DNA from: Ambrosia x helenae
Taxonomy: Eukaryota > Streptophyta > Magnoliopsida > Asterales > Asteraceae
Assembly: GCA_030844895.1 (NCBI GenBank)
Contig: CM061226.1
Span: forward strand, 104,370,687-104,434,686
Direction: 5' to 3'
Length of the DNA: 64,000 bases
Position 1 is the stretch's first letter; every line of letters starts with the position of its first letter. The notes under the pieces were generated by a model. It saw only the letters and a program-made list of their open reading frames with translations. It had not been told where the DNA came from and searched no databases. Made by a program: the position numbers and the translations under genes. Shown one piece after another: positions 34,372 to 46,100 of this stretch.

Positions 34372-34981
34372 ACGGTCCTTAGAGGCGTATGTACAATTTG
34401 AACCTTGTGAGGCGCGCCTCAGACTCGTTTTCTTAGAGTTTCGCCTCGATGCGTACGCCTCACCTGTTTTTTTAAAACCATGATACATTATATATATTTG
34501 ATAATGTAGTCTATATTTTTAAATTTAATAATTATACTCTATGCGCTTTAATAATATAATATAAATAGCTAATTCTACATCGAGCAACACATTAACTATA
34601 TGCATTGTAATATAGATAACACAATGGTGATGAAGGTGAGAGGTGACGTGGTGCTTGATGAAAGATACGAGTTACACTTATAGACGGTGGTTTATATGGA
34701 TAAAATTATTGTTTTATAAAAGATATATACTAAAACGCAAAAAGTATAATTGTTTAATTTAATATATTTTTATAACTTCAAATTTTTATGTTTTAATAAT
34801 ATTAATAGATAATTCTAATTTCAATAAATTGCAATAATTATCACTATAATCAAATAGAGTTAACTACAAGAATATCAATGGAGTGCTGCTTTTAAAAAAG
34901 TGTTTCAGTGAAGTAAATCAGTAAAATAGTTTGTCAGTGTATAATTGATTAAAATCAGTCAAGTGAAAATAAACTCATATA
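34372..34981. other. intergenic with decayed GGCGC repeat
   Basis: 34405-34490 (GAGGCGCGCCTCAG, GCCTCACCTG, TTTTTTAAAACCATG) resembles the right part of the MITE at 16741-17157. The rest is AT-rich without a gene. Confidence 0.5.
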
Positions 34982-35356
34982 AGAGCATTCATAGCCCGTC
35001 CCCCATCCCCAACCATATAATTTAAGAAAAAAACAAAGTTTTCTAAATTTGTCTCACTTTTTTAAATTCTCTCATATCCCATTCCCCATTCATATCTATT
35101 ATAAGTTTTTTTTATTAGTATTTTATTTCTTTACAACCAACATTAATCCACTCCACATTCCATTTGTATTATTTTATTATTATTAAATGATATGGGGGAA
35201 GGATGGAAGACCCCATATATGGGGGCTCAATAAAAGTTTTTTTGTAAATTTTAGAAATGGGTATGGGGAAAGGGGTTGGGATGGAGTGAGTTTTTGTGTG
35301 ATTTTCTTAAATTTTAAGAATGAGAGAGAGAATGGAGGATGGGTTGTGAAGGGTCT
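34982..35356. mobile_element. foldback MITE-like element
   Basis: The left end AGAGCATTCATAGCCCGTCC faces the imperfect right end GGATGGGTTGTGAAGGGTCT. Subterminal CCCCATCC/GGGGATGG and AATTTAAGAAAA/TTTCTTAAATTT words are also inverted. I could not find a target duplication. Confidence 0.5.
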
Positions 35357-35389
35357 GTCTATTGGCACCCCATCAACTTCTATTTTAAC

Positions 35390-35525
35390 TCCCCTCCGAA
35401 GCGCCTCGCTTAGGCCAAAGCGAGGCGCTTCGGCCACATTAATTACAAATCAGTACGAGGTTGCATGGGAGTTTGAAAAAAAAGGGCCAAGCGCCTCACT
35501 TTGGTCAAAGCGAGGTGCTTGGCAA
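35390..35525. repeat. paired GC hairpins, AAGCGCCTCGCTT type
   Basis: GAAGCGCCTCGCTTAGG is followed by CCAAAGCGAGGCGCTTCGG (about 35396-35432), forming a near-perfect hairpin. A variant, CAAGCGCCTCACTTTGG then TCAAAGCGAGGTGCTTGG, lies at 35489-35523. Related words occur at 42490-42615. Confidence 0.75.
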
Positions 35526-35545
35526 CAGGGGGGATGAATCTGGAC

Positions 35546-36274
35546 ATTTTGATGTTGGGAAGGTTTTGGTTTGGATTTTTTTTGTTTTTTTTTGTTTGTT
35601 TTGAAGTGTTTTTTTTTGTTTTTAACTTTTTTTATCTATTTAGGGTCTTTATCTATTGTAATTTTTTTAAATTTAAAATTTTTAAAAACACCGAAATAAC
35701 CCGTGTTTTTTTTAAATCTTTTTTATTGATTTGGGGTCTTTATCTATTGTAATTTTTTAAAATTTAAAAAACAACGTAATAACCCTAATCAAACTATAAT
35801 TAATCAAGTAATCCCAACTTTAACCTATTAATAAAGTGTTCGATTGTCACTGTGACTGGATAAATTATTCACGGAGAAGACCTCGTTGAAGAAAGATTGA
35901 ACGAATTCGCGAATTTTGATACGAATATGGTGGTTGATGGTCAACGTGGCGTCGTTTTGGTTCATAACATGTAATTTTTATTTGGTTTGGGATTGAAAGG
36001 GTTGAGTGACCTTTTAACGTTTATAATCGAATGTTTACTGTTTGGATCTCATTGGTTTTACTGGCTTGCAATTTATAATTTGGTTTTAGTTCGTTTATTA
36101 TTTATGGGTTTAGTATTTATTAGACAATTAAACATTCAAAACACACAACATATATATATAAACAAACGATCAAAATGCATAATAATAATAATAATAAGGG
36201 TAATAAGTTTGTCCATACACATCATAAAAAAAAATACAAGTAAAAAGAGTCTACTGCGGCGGTGGTGGTGGGGC
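35546..36274. other. intergenic, no gene seen
   Basis: T-rich sequence with two copies of GGGTCTTTATCTATTGTAAT at 35643 and 35725, a small degenerate duplication. A (TAA)n run lies at 36180-36197. No gene. Confidence 0.45.
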
Positions 36275-39200
36275 TCACTGTGCTGGTCCACGGTGTGGTG
36301 GTGGGCGTAACTCTACCTGCCAATGCCTCGCCATCGCCTGCATCGCGTCGACCGTCCACTCCTGAACCTCCCGGAGCTCACCGATGCGGCGATCCATGTC
36401 CTCTGCCACGAAACGCGCAGCAGGAGTGAGGTCATCATAAATATGACGGTGGTACTTGTCACACCACGACAACGGCGGAAACACGTGGCGCGACGGTTCA
36501 AAAGCATAAAGTCAAGGTTATTGCTAAACATAAGTAATTTAAGAAAATGGGTCATTTATTAAGGCGTCATTACTTGTTCCAAACATTACACAAAAGTAAA
36601 TTGTTTTTGAAGTAACATCAAGGTTTCTCAAATATATCCCAAGCTTTGGGAAATAAAGGTGAAACCCCGCAAAATGTACAACGCCGCATTGGGAGATTCT
36701 CCGACCCAGCTCGCCTGATCCTTCTTCATCTAGTTACCTGAAAGATATGTTTTAAAAGTTTCGTCAATATAAATATATTGGTGAGTTCACAGGTTTTCTG
36801 TTTCTAAAACTTGAATTCTTGGGAATACCATGTTATGACAATATGTAGGAGTTGCAAATTCCTATAAATCTACTTGAGACTATAATCAAACCAAGACGTA
36901 TATAAATAAAATGCCCCGCTCCAAGTCGTTACTCGGTTTCCCACGACTTAAGTTCAGAATATTTGCACCCCAGGCATAACCTAATGCACAATCGACGCTA
37001 TCGATTAGGGGTGGGCCTTGTCAGGCACCAATAGTACTATTCGAATATTCCTCCGGTTTCAATCTCCGAATAAATGATTATAGAGGCGAGGGCTCAACCC
37101 CGAGTGGCGGTCACACCTCAAGTAATAAACCCGTCAAACATTTCCCTAACATATCTTTCCCCGAAAACGTAAAAATAGTTTAAAATGGGGCCGTGAAACT
37201 CACCTGAAACTGCGTCTGGCTCAAAAGGTAGATAGCAAGTGGGTGGTCTCGCACCTACAAACGTCCTAGACGTATAAGTCACTATTCCTATAGTGTATGT
37301 GCCTTGGCAAGTTGTACACCCAACTCCCGACCACAAGTTGTTCCAAATCCCGTTTAATTAAGCGCGTATCCTAGGTTTTGTTGGCGTTACATTACCCTTT
37401 GTACTACAAGTTATATATTACTCTTGTTAATATTTCCATAACTTGTATCTTATTATCATCGACTCGACTTTACTTAACATATAATTATTTTCCCATTTAA
37501 ATAATTATACTTAAGATCGCATCGCTCGATATAATATATATTTCAACCCTCGACCCGACTCACTTTGCCGCACATTTGTTTTCCCATTTAAACAAATATA
37601 CTAAGATCTTGTCGTTCGATTGTACATTCTTAACGTCCCATTTCAACTCACCATACCGTATATTTATTTTCCCATTCAAATAAATATACTAGGATTTTGT
37701 TGGTACGGCATACACATATATATATCTTTGTCTTCTCGTCGCGGCTTTCCTTCCCACATATCTACTTTCCCATTAAGTAGATATACGAGAATTTTGCCGA
37801 GACGAGCGTACATATATATATAAATGTGTAATTTTTCTCGTTAAGTATATACGTTTGTTTAACGTCTCATTTGTTTATGTCATGGTGTTTCTCCCACGAA
37901 TAATTCTCTTAACACTTAGGAAAGTGTTTATTAGTTTTCACCCAATGTATATATATATTTTACTTCTTAAAATATATATTTTTCTTATCTTGCCGCAATG
38001 GCATTTTTTCTCGTGTTTTGTCCGTGTACGGTTCGTTAACGCGTCTTAGTTCGATATCTTAACTCGATTAGTTAATTTTTCCAAGTTTTTCCCAACATGT
38101 ATTTTATAGAAATATTATCCATATTTCTTCCTCTTTTCACATGTTACTTGGATGGTTTAAAATACTTATGTATTTTTAACCCAACTTGTTAACTTAACTA
38201 CAAAAATGTTTCCAACACTTTTATATTCCCATTTATATAAAAGTATTCATTTTTGTATAAGTTTCTCAAGTTTGTTTAATATTTTTATAAAATCTCTATT
38301 TTATAAAAATCCTTATGTTAAAACCCTTTATATTTTTATAACTTTCAAAAATACACTTTTATACAAAATACCCAAGTATTTCTACTAGTATTTACAAAAA
38401 TCATCCTTAGACTTTATTACTTACATTTTTGACACCAAACTTTCCATACTTGTATTTTTGGACTAATAGTTTCTAAAATGTCCATTTTAGTCCTCTAACT
38501 TTCAAAGTTACAATTTTGGTCCCTTAACTTACAAAAGTTGCATTTTTCCACTCTAACTTCCAAAGTTAACATTTTTCACTCAAAATAGTAAACTTTGAAG
38601 ATTCAACTTTTTATCGGTAAGTTATTTTTGTATCAAAACACTTATGTTAGCCTTGTATTTCATATGGAAGGCTACTTATGTGTGTGTTTTATGTATTTGT
38701 CCATTTTATCAAAATATCATTCATCTAAGTAAGCTAACTTAGATTTTCCATCTTCTTCATTTATGAACTTCTAACATGTTTTACCACACATTATAACTTA
38801 GGTGATCATAATAAGATGATTTAAAGTTACTTTTAACATATTCAAGTTCATCCCAAAATCTTAACCAAAACATCATCCTACTTAGCTTTAAATGTAACTT
38901 TACATATTTTCAAGATTATATCTCCATCATCATTAAATCCATGTTTTATTTTCATATCTTTAATCTTCCATTTTACACATGTAAAACCTATTAAAGATTA
39001 TGTTCAAAACCACTCTTTAAACCCTTCATGTACAACTTGCTACTAGGAACACATACATGAATAATAATAATCAAAAACAAGATTAAGAATGCTTACTACT
39101 AGCACAAGGCTAGGGAAGACAAACACCTTGGATTTGAGAGGGGTTTAGTGTGTTCTTCCAAGTGGTTTAGCTCCAAGCTCTTGAAACACACAATAGGGGT

Positions 39201-41713
39201 TTGGATGATGGATTGTTTAGGAGTAATTTGGAAATGTTAAACTTGAAGAATAATGTGTGTGTGGGTGTGAATACCTACGGCCTCAAGAAAGGAAGAAAGG
39301 AGAAGTGTTTTGCTTTGATATCCAACTCTTCTAACACATGTTTATATATAATTATCATATGTAATCATGCTAAAGATTCAAGAGATCTTATGGAGGATTT
39401 TGTGTGTACTTGGGAGATTTTGAAAATATGATGAGTGTGTGTGTATATGAGCCGTGTATGTATGTATGTGTAGGTGAGATTACTTGCAAATCTCACTAAT
39501 ATCTTGCAATCTCTTATAAGATATCATGATCTCTACATACAAGACTTCACAAGGCATGCATCCACTAGTGTTATGATTGCTTGGATTTGTGTCTTGGATT
39601 TTCTTGGCCCTTGGCCGAAATTTTATCAAGGGGGGACAAGAAAGTGGTTTGCTTTTGTACTAATGTCACTTACACATTTTGTCTTACATAAAGCATGCTT
39701 TACATATAGGTTTAGGAGATTATTATTATTATTAACACATGCTTGAACACAAGGAGGCCATCTAGGCCGGCCCCCAAGTGGGTTTTGGTGGGGTCCACAA
39801 CTTCAAATATTTACCCATTGTTTGTTATGTTTAATCCCCCGTCGTTCGGGTGTCGTTCGGGTATTTTTCGGGTTTTAATCACGCGTTATTCGGACATTAA
39901 AAATACCTTTAGTAACCCTTAAATATAGTCTATTTTAAGCGTTGATAGGTTATTTAGGCCTTTGCCGGGTGAAATTATGAGTTATACGCGTATCGGGTGC
40001 GGTACGCGCATTTTATTCGTTACCGGGAGGTTTGTACAAGACGTTTTCATTTATGGTTTTGGAGTTCCAAAACTCATTATATTTCATGAAAATACCCTTT
40101 ATTTTATATCCTGGGTGTCCGGGATCCGTTTCGTTTATTTAATTATTGCCGGGTAATCGCCAACGTCCATACCGGATAGCTTATTCGCACATGATCCAAT
40201 CATGTTTTACCGCTAAACGTATGCATTCCTATGCACTATTTGGAAATTGCTATCCCTAAGGCCTTGATAATTAAATCACACATAATTGCATTTAATTACG
40301 TTAATCATATATTAATTAATTTGTACGGAATTACCTTATTTTTGCCGGTTGTTACAGTACTGCTGCTGTGGTGGCGGCGGAGGAGGTGGGGGGGGGGTCA
40401 TCGTCGTCAGCCTCGTCGTCCTGACCCGCCATCTCTACCAGCAGGAGTGAGGTCATCATAAATATGACGGGGGTACTGCTGCTGTGGTGGCGGCGGATGA
40501 GGTGGGGGGGTCATCGTCGTCAGCCTCGTCGTCCTGACCCGCCATCTCTACCAGGAGAGGCTCTCCCGGACGTACCTCAACGTAGGGCGGTATATCATGG
40601 AAAGTAGGAAGGGGGCCGGCGCAAAAGCCCTCCTGGTTCCGATAGCTCGAAACCGATGCACACCCTTCGAGACCTCGAAGAGGATCCCCATGCTCCGGGC
40701 ATTGGCGTCACCGAGCTCTACCGATGGGATCGAGGGCAGCAAGTGATGGTCGGTATCTGGCGAGAGCCCCAGATGACGCGCGTTGTAAGTGATGAACGCC
40801 CCGCCAAAGAGACGTGCGCGAGCCTGGCGCATGTGGCAGCACTTAAAGTAGTCGACCAGGGACGCGGCTAGGTTGCACGGCTGCCGCATAATCAAACAGT
40901 ACAAAAAGAAAAGGTCAGTCTGGTTGACCTTCTCCCGACTGTTCCCCCGTGCTGCGATAGAGGTGGCGATCGCATGCTGAAAGTAATAGTACAGGGGGTC
41001 CCTAATCGACGTCGCCTTCGCAGTATTCTTACGAAAGTGCGACTTGGCGATGAACCTCCAAAACCTGACCAGGGTCGGCCTATCCACCGTAATGAGAGCG
41101 TCCCGGTACAACGCAGACTCAGTCTCCGGGGCTGTGTACAACCCCGAAGCAACAGCAAACTCCTGCAAAAAAAATTGTAAATATTAACAACTTTGGTAAC
41201 ATAATAATAAAATGACAGATAATTGAAATAACATACCTCATAGGTCATCTGCTGCCAACTCCTCGCCAACCGAAATCGGATGGGGCGAAAAGTCTGAGCC
41301 GGGTTCGGGTTCTCGGACGGATCCAGAACCACGAACGACGACAGAAACTCTATCGTCAAAGCCCGGTAAGAAGGCAACTTGGCTATGTCAAAGAGACGAC
41401 GCCATGGAGTGTCAGACCCCACAAAGTCGTGAGCCCTGCCGGTCTCGCCGACCCTCTCCAGAAGCGACCAACTCATGTACATCTGAGGGTCGACAGGCAT
41501 TTGACGCATCTTCGTGCAGCAGCGCCGCGCATCCTCAAACCCCTCCTCAAAGTCCAGGTACGGGTGGTCCGGTAAGGGGTCCGGTGGTGGAGCCCGTCGC
41601 TTCCTCTTCGACGAAGGCCCCGGTGCAGACGACCCAGCGTCATCTCCACCACCAAAAGCAGCGTCAGCAAAATCTGGCTCCATATCCATATCTATGTAAA
41701 CAATAATTTTCAA
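36275..41713 (-). pseudogene. retrotransposon ORF1-like gene split by a solo LTR
   Basis: Exon 1 runs from about 41689 (MDMEPDFADAAFGGG, a better start than 41713) to 41237. A 74-bp GT-AG intron lies at 41236-41163 and exon 2 starts at 41162 (EEFAVASGLYT). The protein has a Ser/Pro/basic leader (SSKRKRRAPPPD), then WRRLFDIAKLPSYRALTIEF, FRPIRFRLARSWQQMTYEEF, RDPLYYYFQHAIATSIAARG and LFFLYCLIMRQP. This layout resembles the family called Arabidopsis retrotransposon ORF-1 (ATHILA); I assign it with moderate confidence. The main frame stops at 40548; a shifted frame continues with AGQDDEADDDDPP. Its end lies beyond an inserted solo LTR, where 36456-36275 encodes a coiled-coil-like tail (EDMDRRIGELREVQEWTVDA) and a stop. 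A 115-bp tandem duplication spans the insertion point (36419-36456 plus 40362-40438, and 40439-40556). The LTR and the frame change make it non-functional. Confidence 0.65.
36457..40356 (-). mobile_element. solo LTR, 3.9 kb, TSD GTACT
   Basis: The segment begins TGTCACACCACG and ends GGTTGTTACA, flanked by the 5-bp direct repeat GTACT at 36452-36456 and 40357-40361. There is no coding frame, primer site or polypurine tract inside, so it is one LTR left after recombination between two LTRs. A TATA-like TATATATAAAC on the minus strand near 39342-39352 suggests minus orientation, with the element starting TGTAACAACCGG. Ty3/gypsy origin is likely from the ends and length. Confidence 0.85.
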
Positions 41714-41756
41714 TTACTAATGATAATAACAGTAATAATAATACTAATAATAAATA

Positions 41757-42151
41757 GGGTCGTTCTAATTAAACCCCCAAACTTCGTAATAATAATAATA
41801 ATAATCGTAATAATAATAATAATATTAGTAATTATAATAATAATATAAGTAATAATAATAATAATAATAATATTAGTAATACTAATAATAATAAGAATAA
41901 TAATAATAATAATATTAGTAATAATAATAATAATAATATAAGTAATAATAATAATAATATTAGTAATACTAATAAAAATAATAATATTAGTAATAATAAT
42001 AATAAAAATAATAATAATATTAGTAATAATAATAAAAATAATAATAATATTAGTAATAATAATAATAATAATATTAGTAATTATAATATTAATAATAATA
42101 ATAATCATAATAATAATAACAATAATAATAATCGTAATAATAATAATCGTA

Positions 42152-42186
<35 letters not shown>

Positions 42187-42187
42187 C

Positions 42188-42223
<36 letters not shown>

Positions 42224-42433
42224 TTAGTAATTATAATAATAATAATAATAATCGTAATAATAATAACAATAATAATAATAATAATCGTAATAATAATAAT
42301 AAATATAAATAATAATAATAATAATAATCGTAATAATAATAATAATAATAATCGTAATAATAATAATAATATTAATAATAATAATAAACTAATAATAATA
42401 ATTATTATAATAATCGTAATAATAATAATAATC

Positions 42434-42474
<41 letters not shown>

Positions 42475-42662
42475 CGTAATAATAATATTATTCCAGACGC
42501 CTGACTGCCTGATTGGCCAAAGCGAGGCGCCTGATTGCCTGATTAGACATAAAACTTCAGATTCCTCAAAACTATTATTCCAGACTCCTCGTTTAGGCCT
42601 AAGCGAGACGGCTGGCTTAAGAGGTTTAATTAAAAGTTTGGGGGGTTTAATTAGAACGACCC
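41757..42662. mobile_element. foldback MITE-like element expanded by TAA repeats
   Basis: The left end GGGTCGTTCTAATTAAACCC (then CCAAACTT) and right end AAGTTTGG then GGGGTTTAATTAGAACGACCC are inverted over about 28 bp with one indel. About 700 bp between them is (TAA)n/(AAT)n with sparse CG and AG interruptions. Near the right end lie GGCCAAAGCGAGGCGCC and TTTAGGCCTAAGCGAGACGG, the hairpin words also seen at 35390. I found no target duplication. It lies upstream of the ORF1-like gene. The poly-Ile frame here is an artefact. Confidence 0.75.
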
Positions 42663-43017
42663 GTTGTGAATACTCTAAGCGCCCCTTGTAAACTTGCTAA
42701 TTCATATTCTTGTAAAATAAGATATTTTTAGATAGCATTTGACTGATTATTATTCAAAAAAGCAGAATAAAAAAGCACGAGTATTAAATTTCTCAACTGT
42801 CATATCCTAATATCTTTATTCAAGTGCCCTAGGCTTCCATCTACTGGGAGACTTCCAAAACTCGCACTTGTCCCCAGACAACAGTGCCTTCAGAGTCGAC
42901 TGGTGTTTTTGTCATATAAAAAACACTAAACCCTTTTTAAATATACATATAAACCCCCTTTAAGATAACCACGACCCATTAACCAACACACATATATTCC
43001 AAATCACAACTTCCTGC
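42663..43017 (+). other. upstream region of the growth-regulating factor gene
   Basis: AT-rich sequence with no gene; it probably contains the proximal promoter of the gene starting at 43109. Confidence 0.45.
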
Positions 43018-43025
43018 TATATATC
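43018..43025 (+). promoter_or_regulatory. TATA box candidate of the growth-regulating factor gene
   Basis: TATATATC lies about 85-90 bp before the ATG at 43109, followed by pyrimidine-rich leader sequence with CTCACTCAC. Position and context fit a TATA box, but no transcript start is known. Confidence 0.4.
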
Positions 43026-43108
43026 TCACTCACATCCTGTCCCTTTTCTCTCCGTCCAAAGTCCTTCAAACTTTGAACATATATTATCTCATTTGTCTCC
43101 CTCATTCA

Positions 43109-46100
43109 ATGGACTTCCATCTCCCCCATCAAGATTCTTCTTCTCCTCAGTCTCCATCACTTGCTCTTCCCCTTTTTTCTTCTTCTTCCTCCTCATCTAA
43201 ATCTTCAAGTAATGAAACTCCTTTCTCTCTCTCTCTACACATATACATATATATGTCTTTGCTTTTAAGTTTGTTAAAACTATACGTTTTGTTGGATCTT
43301 GTTGTAATACTTAAAACTTATTGTTGTTTTTTTTTTGTTGAAAAGATAATATGATGCAAGGTTACTTCAGCATAGAGCAATGGCAGGAGCTTGAAGTTCA
43401 GGCATTAATATTCAGACACATGCTCACTGGCTCACCTATTCCTCCACAACTTCTTCATCTTTTACTCAACTCCAATACCAACCTTAACTACTCATGTTAT
43501 CGTTCCAACTTCCCTCCTTGTAAGTCACTCCTAAACAAAACCTACTCTCTCTCTATACATATATATATATATGTATGTATCATAAGTTTTGTTATTTATA
43601 TTTAAATTTGCATCAGTGTACCAAACAAGTGGAGGATATTGGGGTAGAGGAGGGATGGATCCAGAGCCAGGGAGGTGTAAGAGAACAGACGGTAACAAAA
43701 ATTTTTATTTTTGGTTATCTTTTTATTTATTTTTTATAATTTTATAATAAAAGACAAGTTACGACTGGGTGACAGGTAAAAAATGGAGGTGTTCAAGGGA
43801 TGTAGTGGCGGGTCACAAGTACTGTGAGCGACACATACACCGAGGACGTAATCGTTCAAGAAAGCCTGTGGAAATCCCCACACCTGCTTCCGTCTCTTTC
43901 GCCACCACACCAGTTAACACCACCACCGCTTCAATAAGCAGTGGTGTTAAGCCATACATGGCATTGGGTGGTGGCGGAATAGGAAGCGGGGGTGGGGGTG
44001 TTTCAGTGCATTCTTCTTTTTTTGATCAGCTACATCTGAACCAAAGGTGCACTACATTACCCTACTTATTACCCCTAAACATTGACCTTTCTGTCCAAAA
44101 CAGTTGTACTCTACTTCAAGTGTAGGAAACATAATGTTCTTGGTATTTTAAAAGTGGTACCCTAAGTTACAGTGAAAGCTAGCCCTTTCTTTGTCATCCT
44201 TCTGGCAAGGAATATATTATTTAGGTTGGTTAATTACTGTTTTACCCCTCATCATTTGGCATTTTAGTGTCTTGTGTGATGACATTGCCTTCTAGGAACA
44301 ACTATTTTGGCAATACTCAATATTTAAATTACTTTCATGCTATAAAAACATGCTATAAAAACGAAGGTTACATCAAAATAGCCGGCAGACGGGTGTGATT
44401 CCGATCAGAACCATATTTATCACATGTGTGGCAGTGTGGGTTCCACACGGGGAGATCTCCAATCCAGGCATGATGGGTAATCAGTACAGACTGATCTAGG
44501 GTGTTAGGCGGAGTTCACCGGCTACACCACTTGCCGGTAATATATATATAAAAACAAAAACTTAGCAATTAAAATTACAACATACATGCCAATCTAAATT
44601 TTGCATTTTCACACTATGTTTGAGACGAATGAATTTGTTGGTTTGAATGCTAGATAAGTGAATAATTTATAAATATTATCCTTATTATTATTATATAATT
44701 ATTTATCTATGTTAGTTTGCAAAAGTTCGTGCTTTTGTTTTTTTTATTTTTTAATTTTAATTAGTATGAAATTATAGTTACCCTATACTGTAATATAAAA
44801 TTGTGGCACTTATTATATTAGGTGGCCCCTTACCTTTTACTCATTTCATATCACACATTATCCTTAGGTTAGTTTTCAAACGTTCATGAATATGAATAGT
44901 GTTTTTGTTTTTATTTTTTTAATTAGTATGAATTGTGGCACATATTACCTTAGGTGGCCCCTTACCTTTTACTCATTTCATGTAACAAACACAATAACAT
45001 TAAATTCATAACTTGCCTATACTTAAATAGAGCACGATCAATATAGAACCGTCATGAACTAACGTATAAATAATTCTACGTGGTGGCATTGAATATAATC
45101 AAATCATATGCAGTGAAAGAAATAAAGAAAGTAGATAGAATTACATATGCAATTTTTATAATTTTCTATTCAAGAACTTGTTCAGTATTATAAAAATTCC
45201 TTGATTCCAAGTATTTTCTATCAGAAGTAGCAATTGTACGTTTGTTCATGAGTACTATATCAACAGGCCTATAATTTAAAATAATGTTAGCAGTTTCTGA
45301 ACCATAATAAATAATTGTCGTACAAATTTCCACACAAGTAATTTCTGGAAAAAGTCTTTAAAAAGTCAAAAACTACCAAAGTTATGAAAACAATATTTTT
45401 AGGGAAAATGGCCAAAATAGCCCGTTGACCGTGTGTTTTGCAAGAATAACCCTCTGCCCCCCTCTTTGGAGAGACGGGACACGGCTCCCAACGAGCCTGA
45501 ACCGTCTCTTGAGAGGGTTCCCATTCCAGCCAACAGAGGACCGTCACGCGTCGTTGTTGATCCCGAGACAGACCTGAGACGTGAGACAGACCTGAGACGT
45601 CTCCAAAGACGTCTCCGGTGAAGATGAAGAACAAGAAAAAAAAAACAGACAATCGATGCTTCAGAGTAAACACTACGTTAACAGATCTGAGGATAAGAAA
45701 ACTGCTTCAAAGGAACAAAATCGATACCTTTCGTCTCAATAAGAACCGAATAACTTCACGAACATGCAATACAAAACTTGTTCTAGTGTTTTTCGTGAAG
45801 AATGTGACGACGATGAACAGGAACTTGATCGTTCAGAATACGTTTGGTCGAGAAGAATATTGTTGCCGGAGTATTCATTTTTTCCGGCAGTGTTGTGAAC
45901 TGTGATCGTCGGTTTTAATGGTGGTGAAAAGATGTGGTTATTATTATTTTTGTTTTATAAAAATTGGGGAGTGAGTGATAATAATGGATTCAGTTGAGAG
46001 GAGAGAGAAAGACGGTTCAGGAGAGAGAAAGGGAGAGAGAGAGTGAGGAGAGAGGAGAGAGAAAGCGAGGAGAGAGAGTGTCTGAGGAGGTGTTGGTTTT

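Noticed and set aside
41710..42108. 132-codon poly-Ile frame on the minus strand
   Set aside because: It is made only by interrupted TAA repeats in the foldback element.
43769..44125. GRF exon 4 read through to the stop at 44123-44125 as an alternative short protein
   Set aside because: The donor at 44047 joins in phase with an exon encoding the conserved FFNDWPR motif, so the spliced form is preferred; intron retention cannot be excluded.
44380..44545. GC-rich block in GRF intron 4 beginning GCCGGCAGACGGGTGT and ending ACCACTTGCCGGTAA
   Set aside because: The ends are loosely inverted, but no target duplication or pol III boxes could be confirmed, so I did not call an element.
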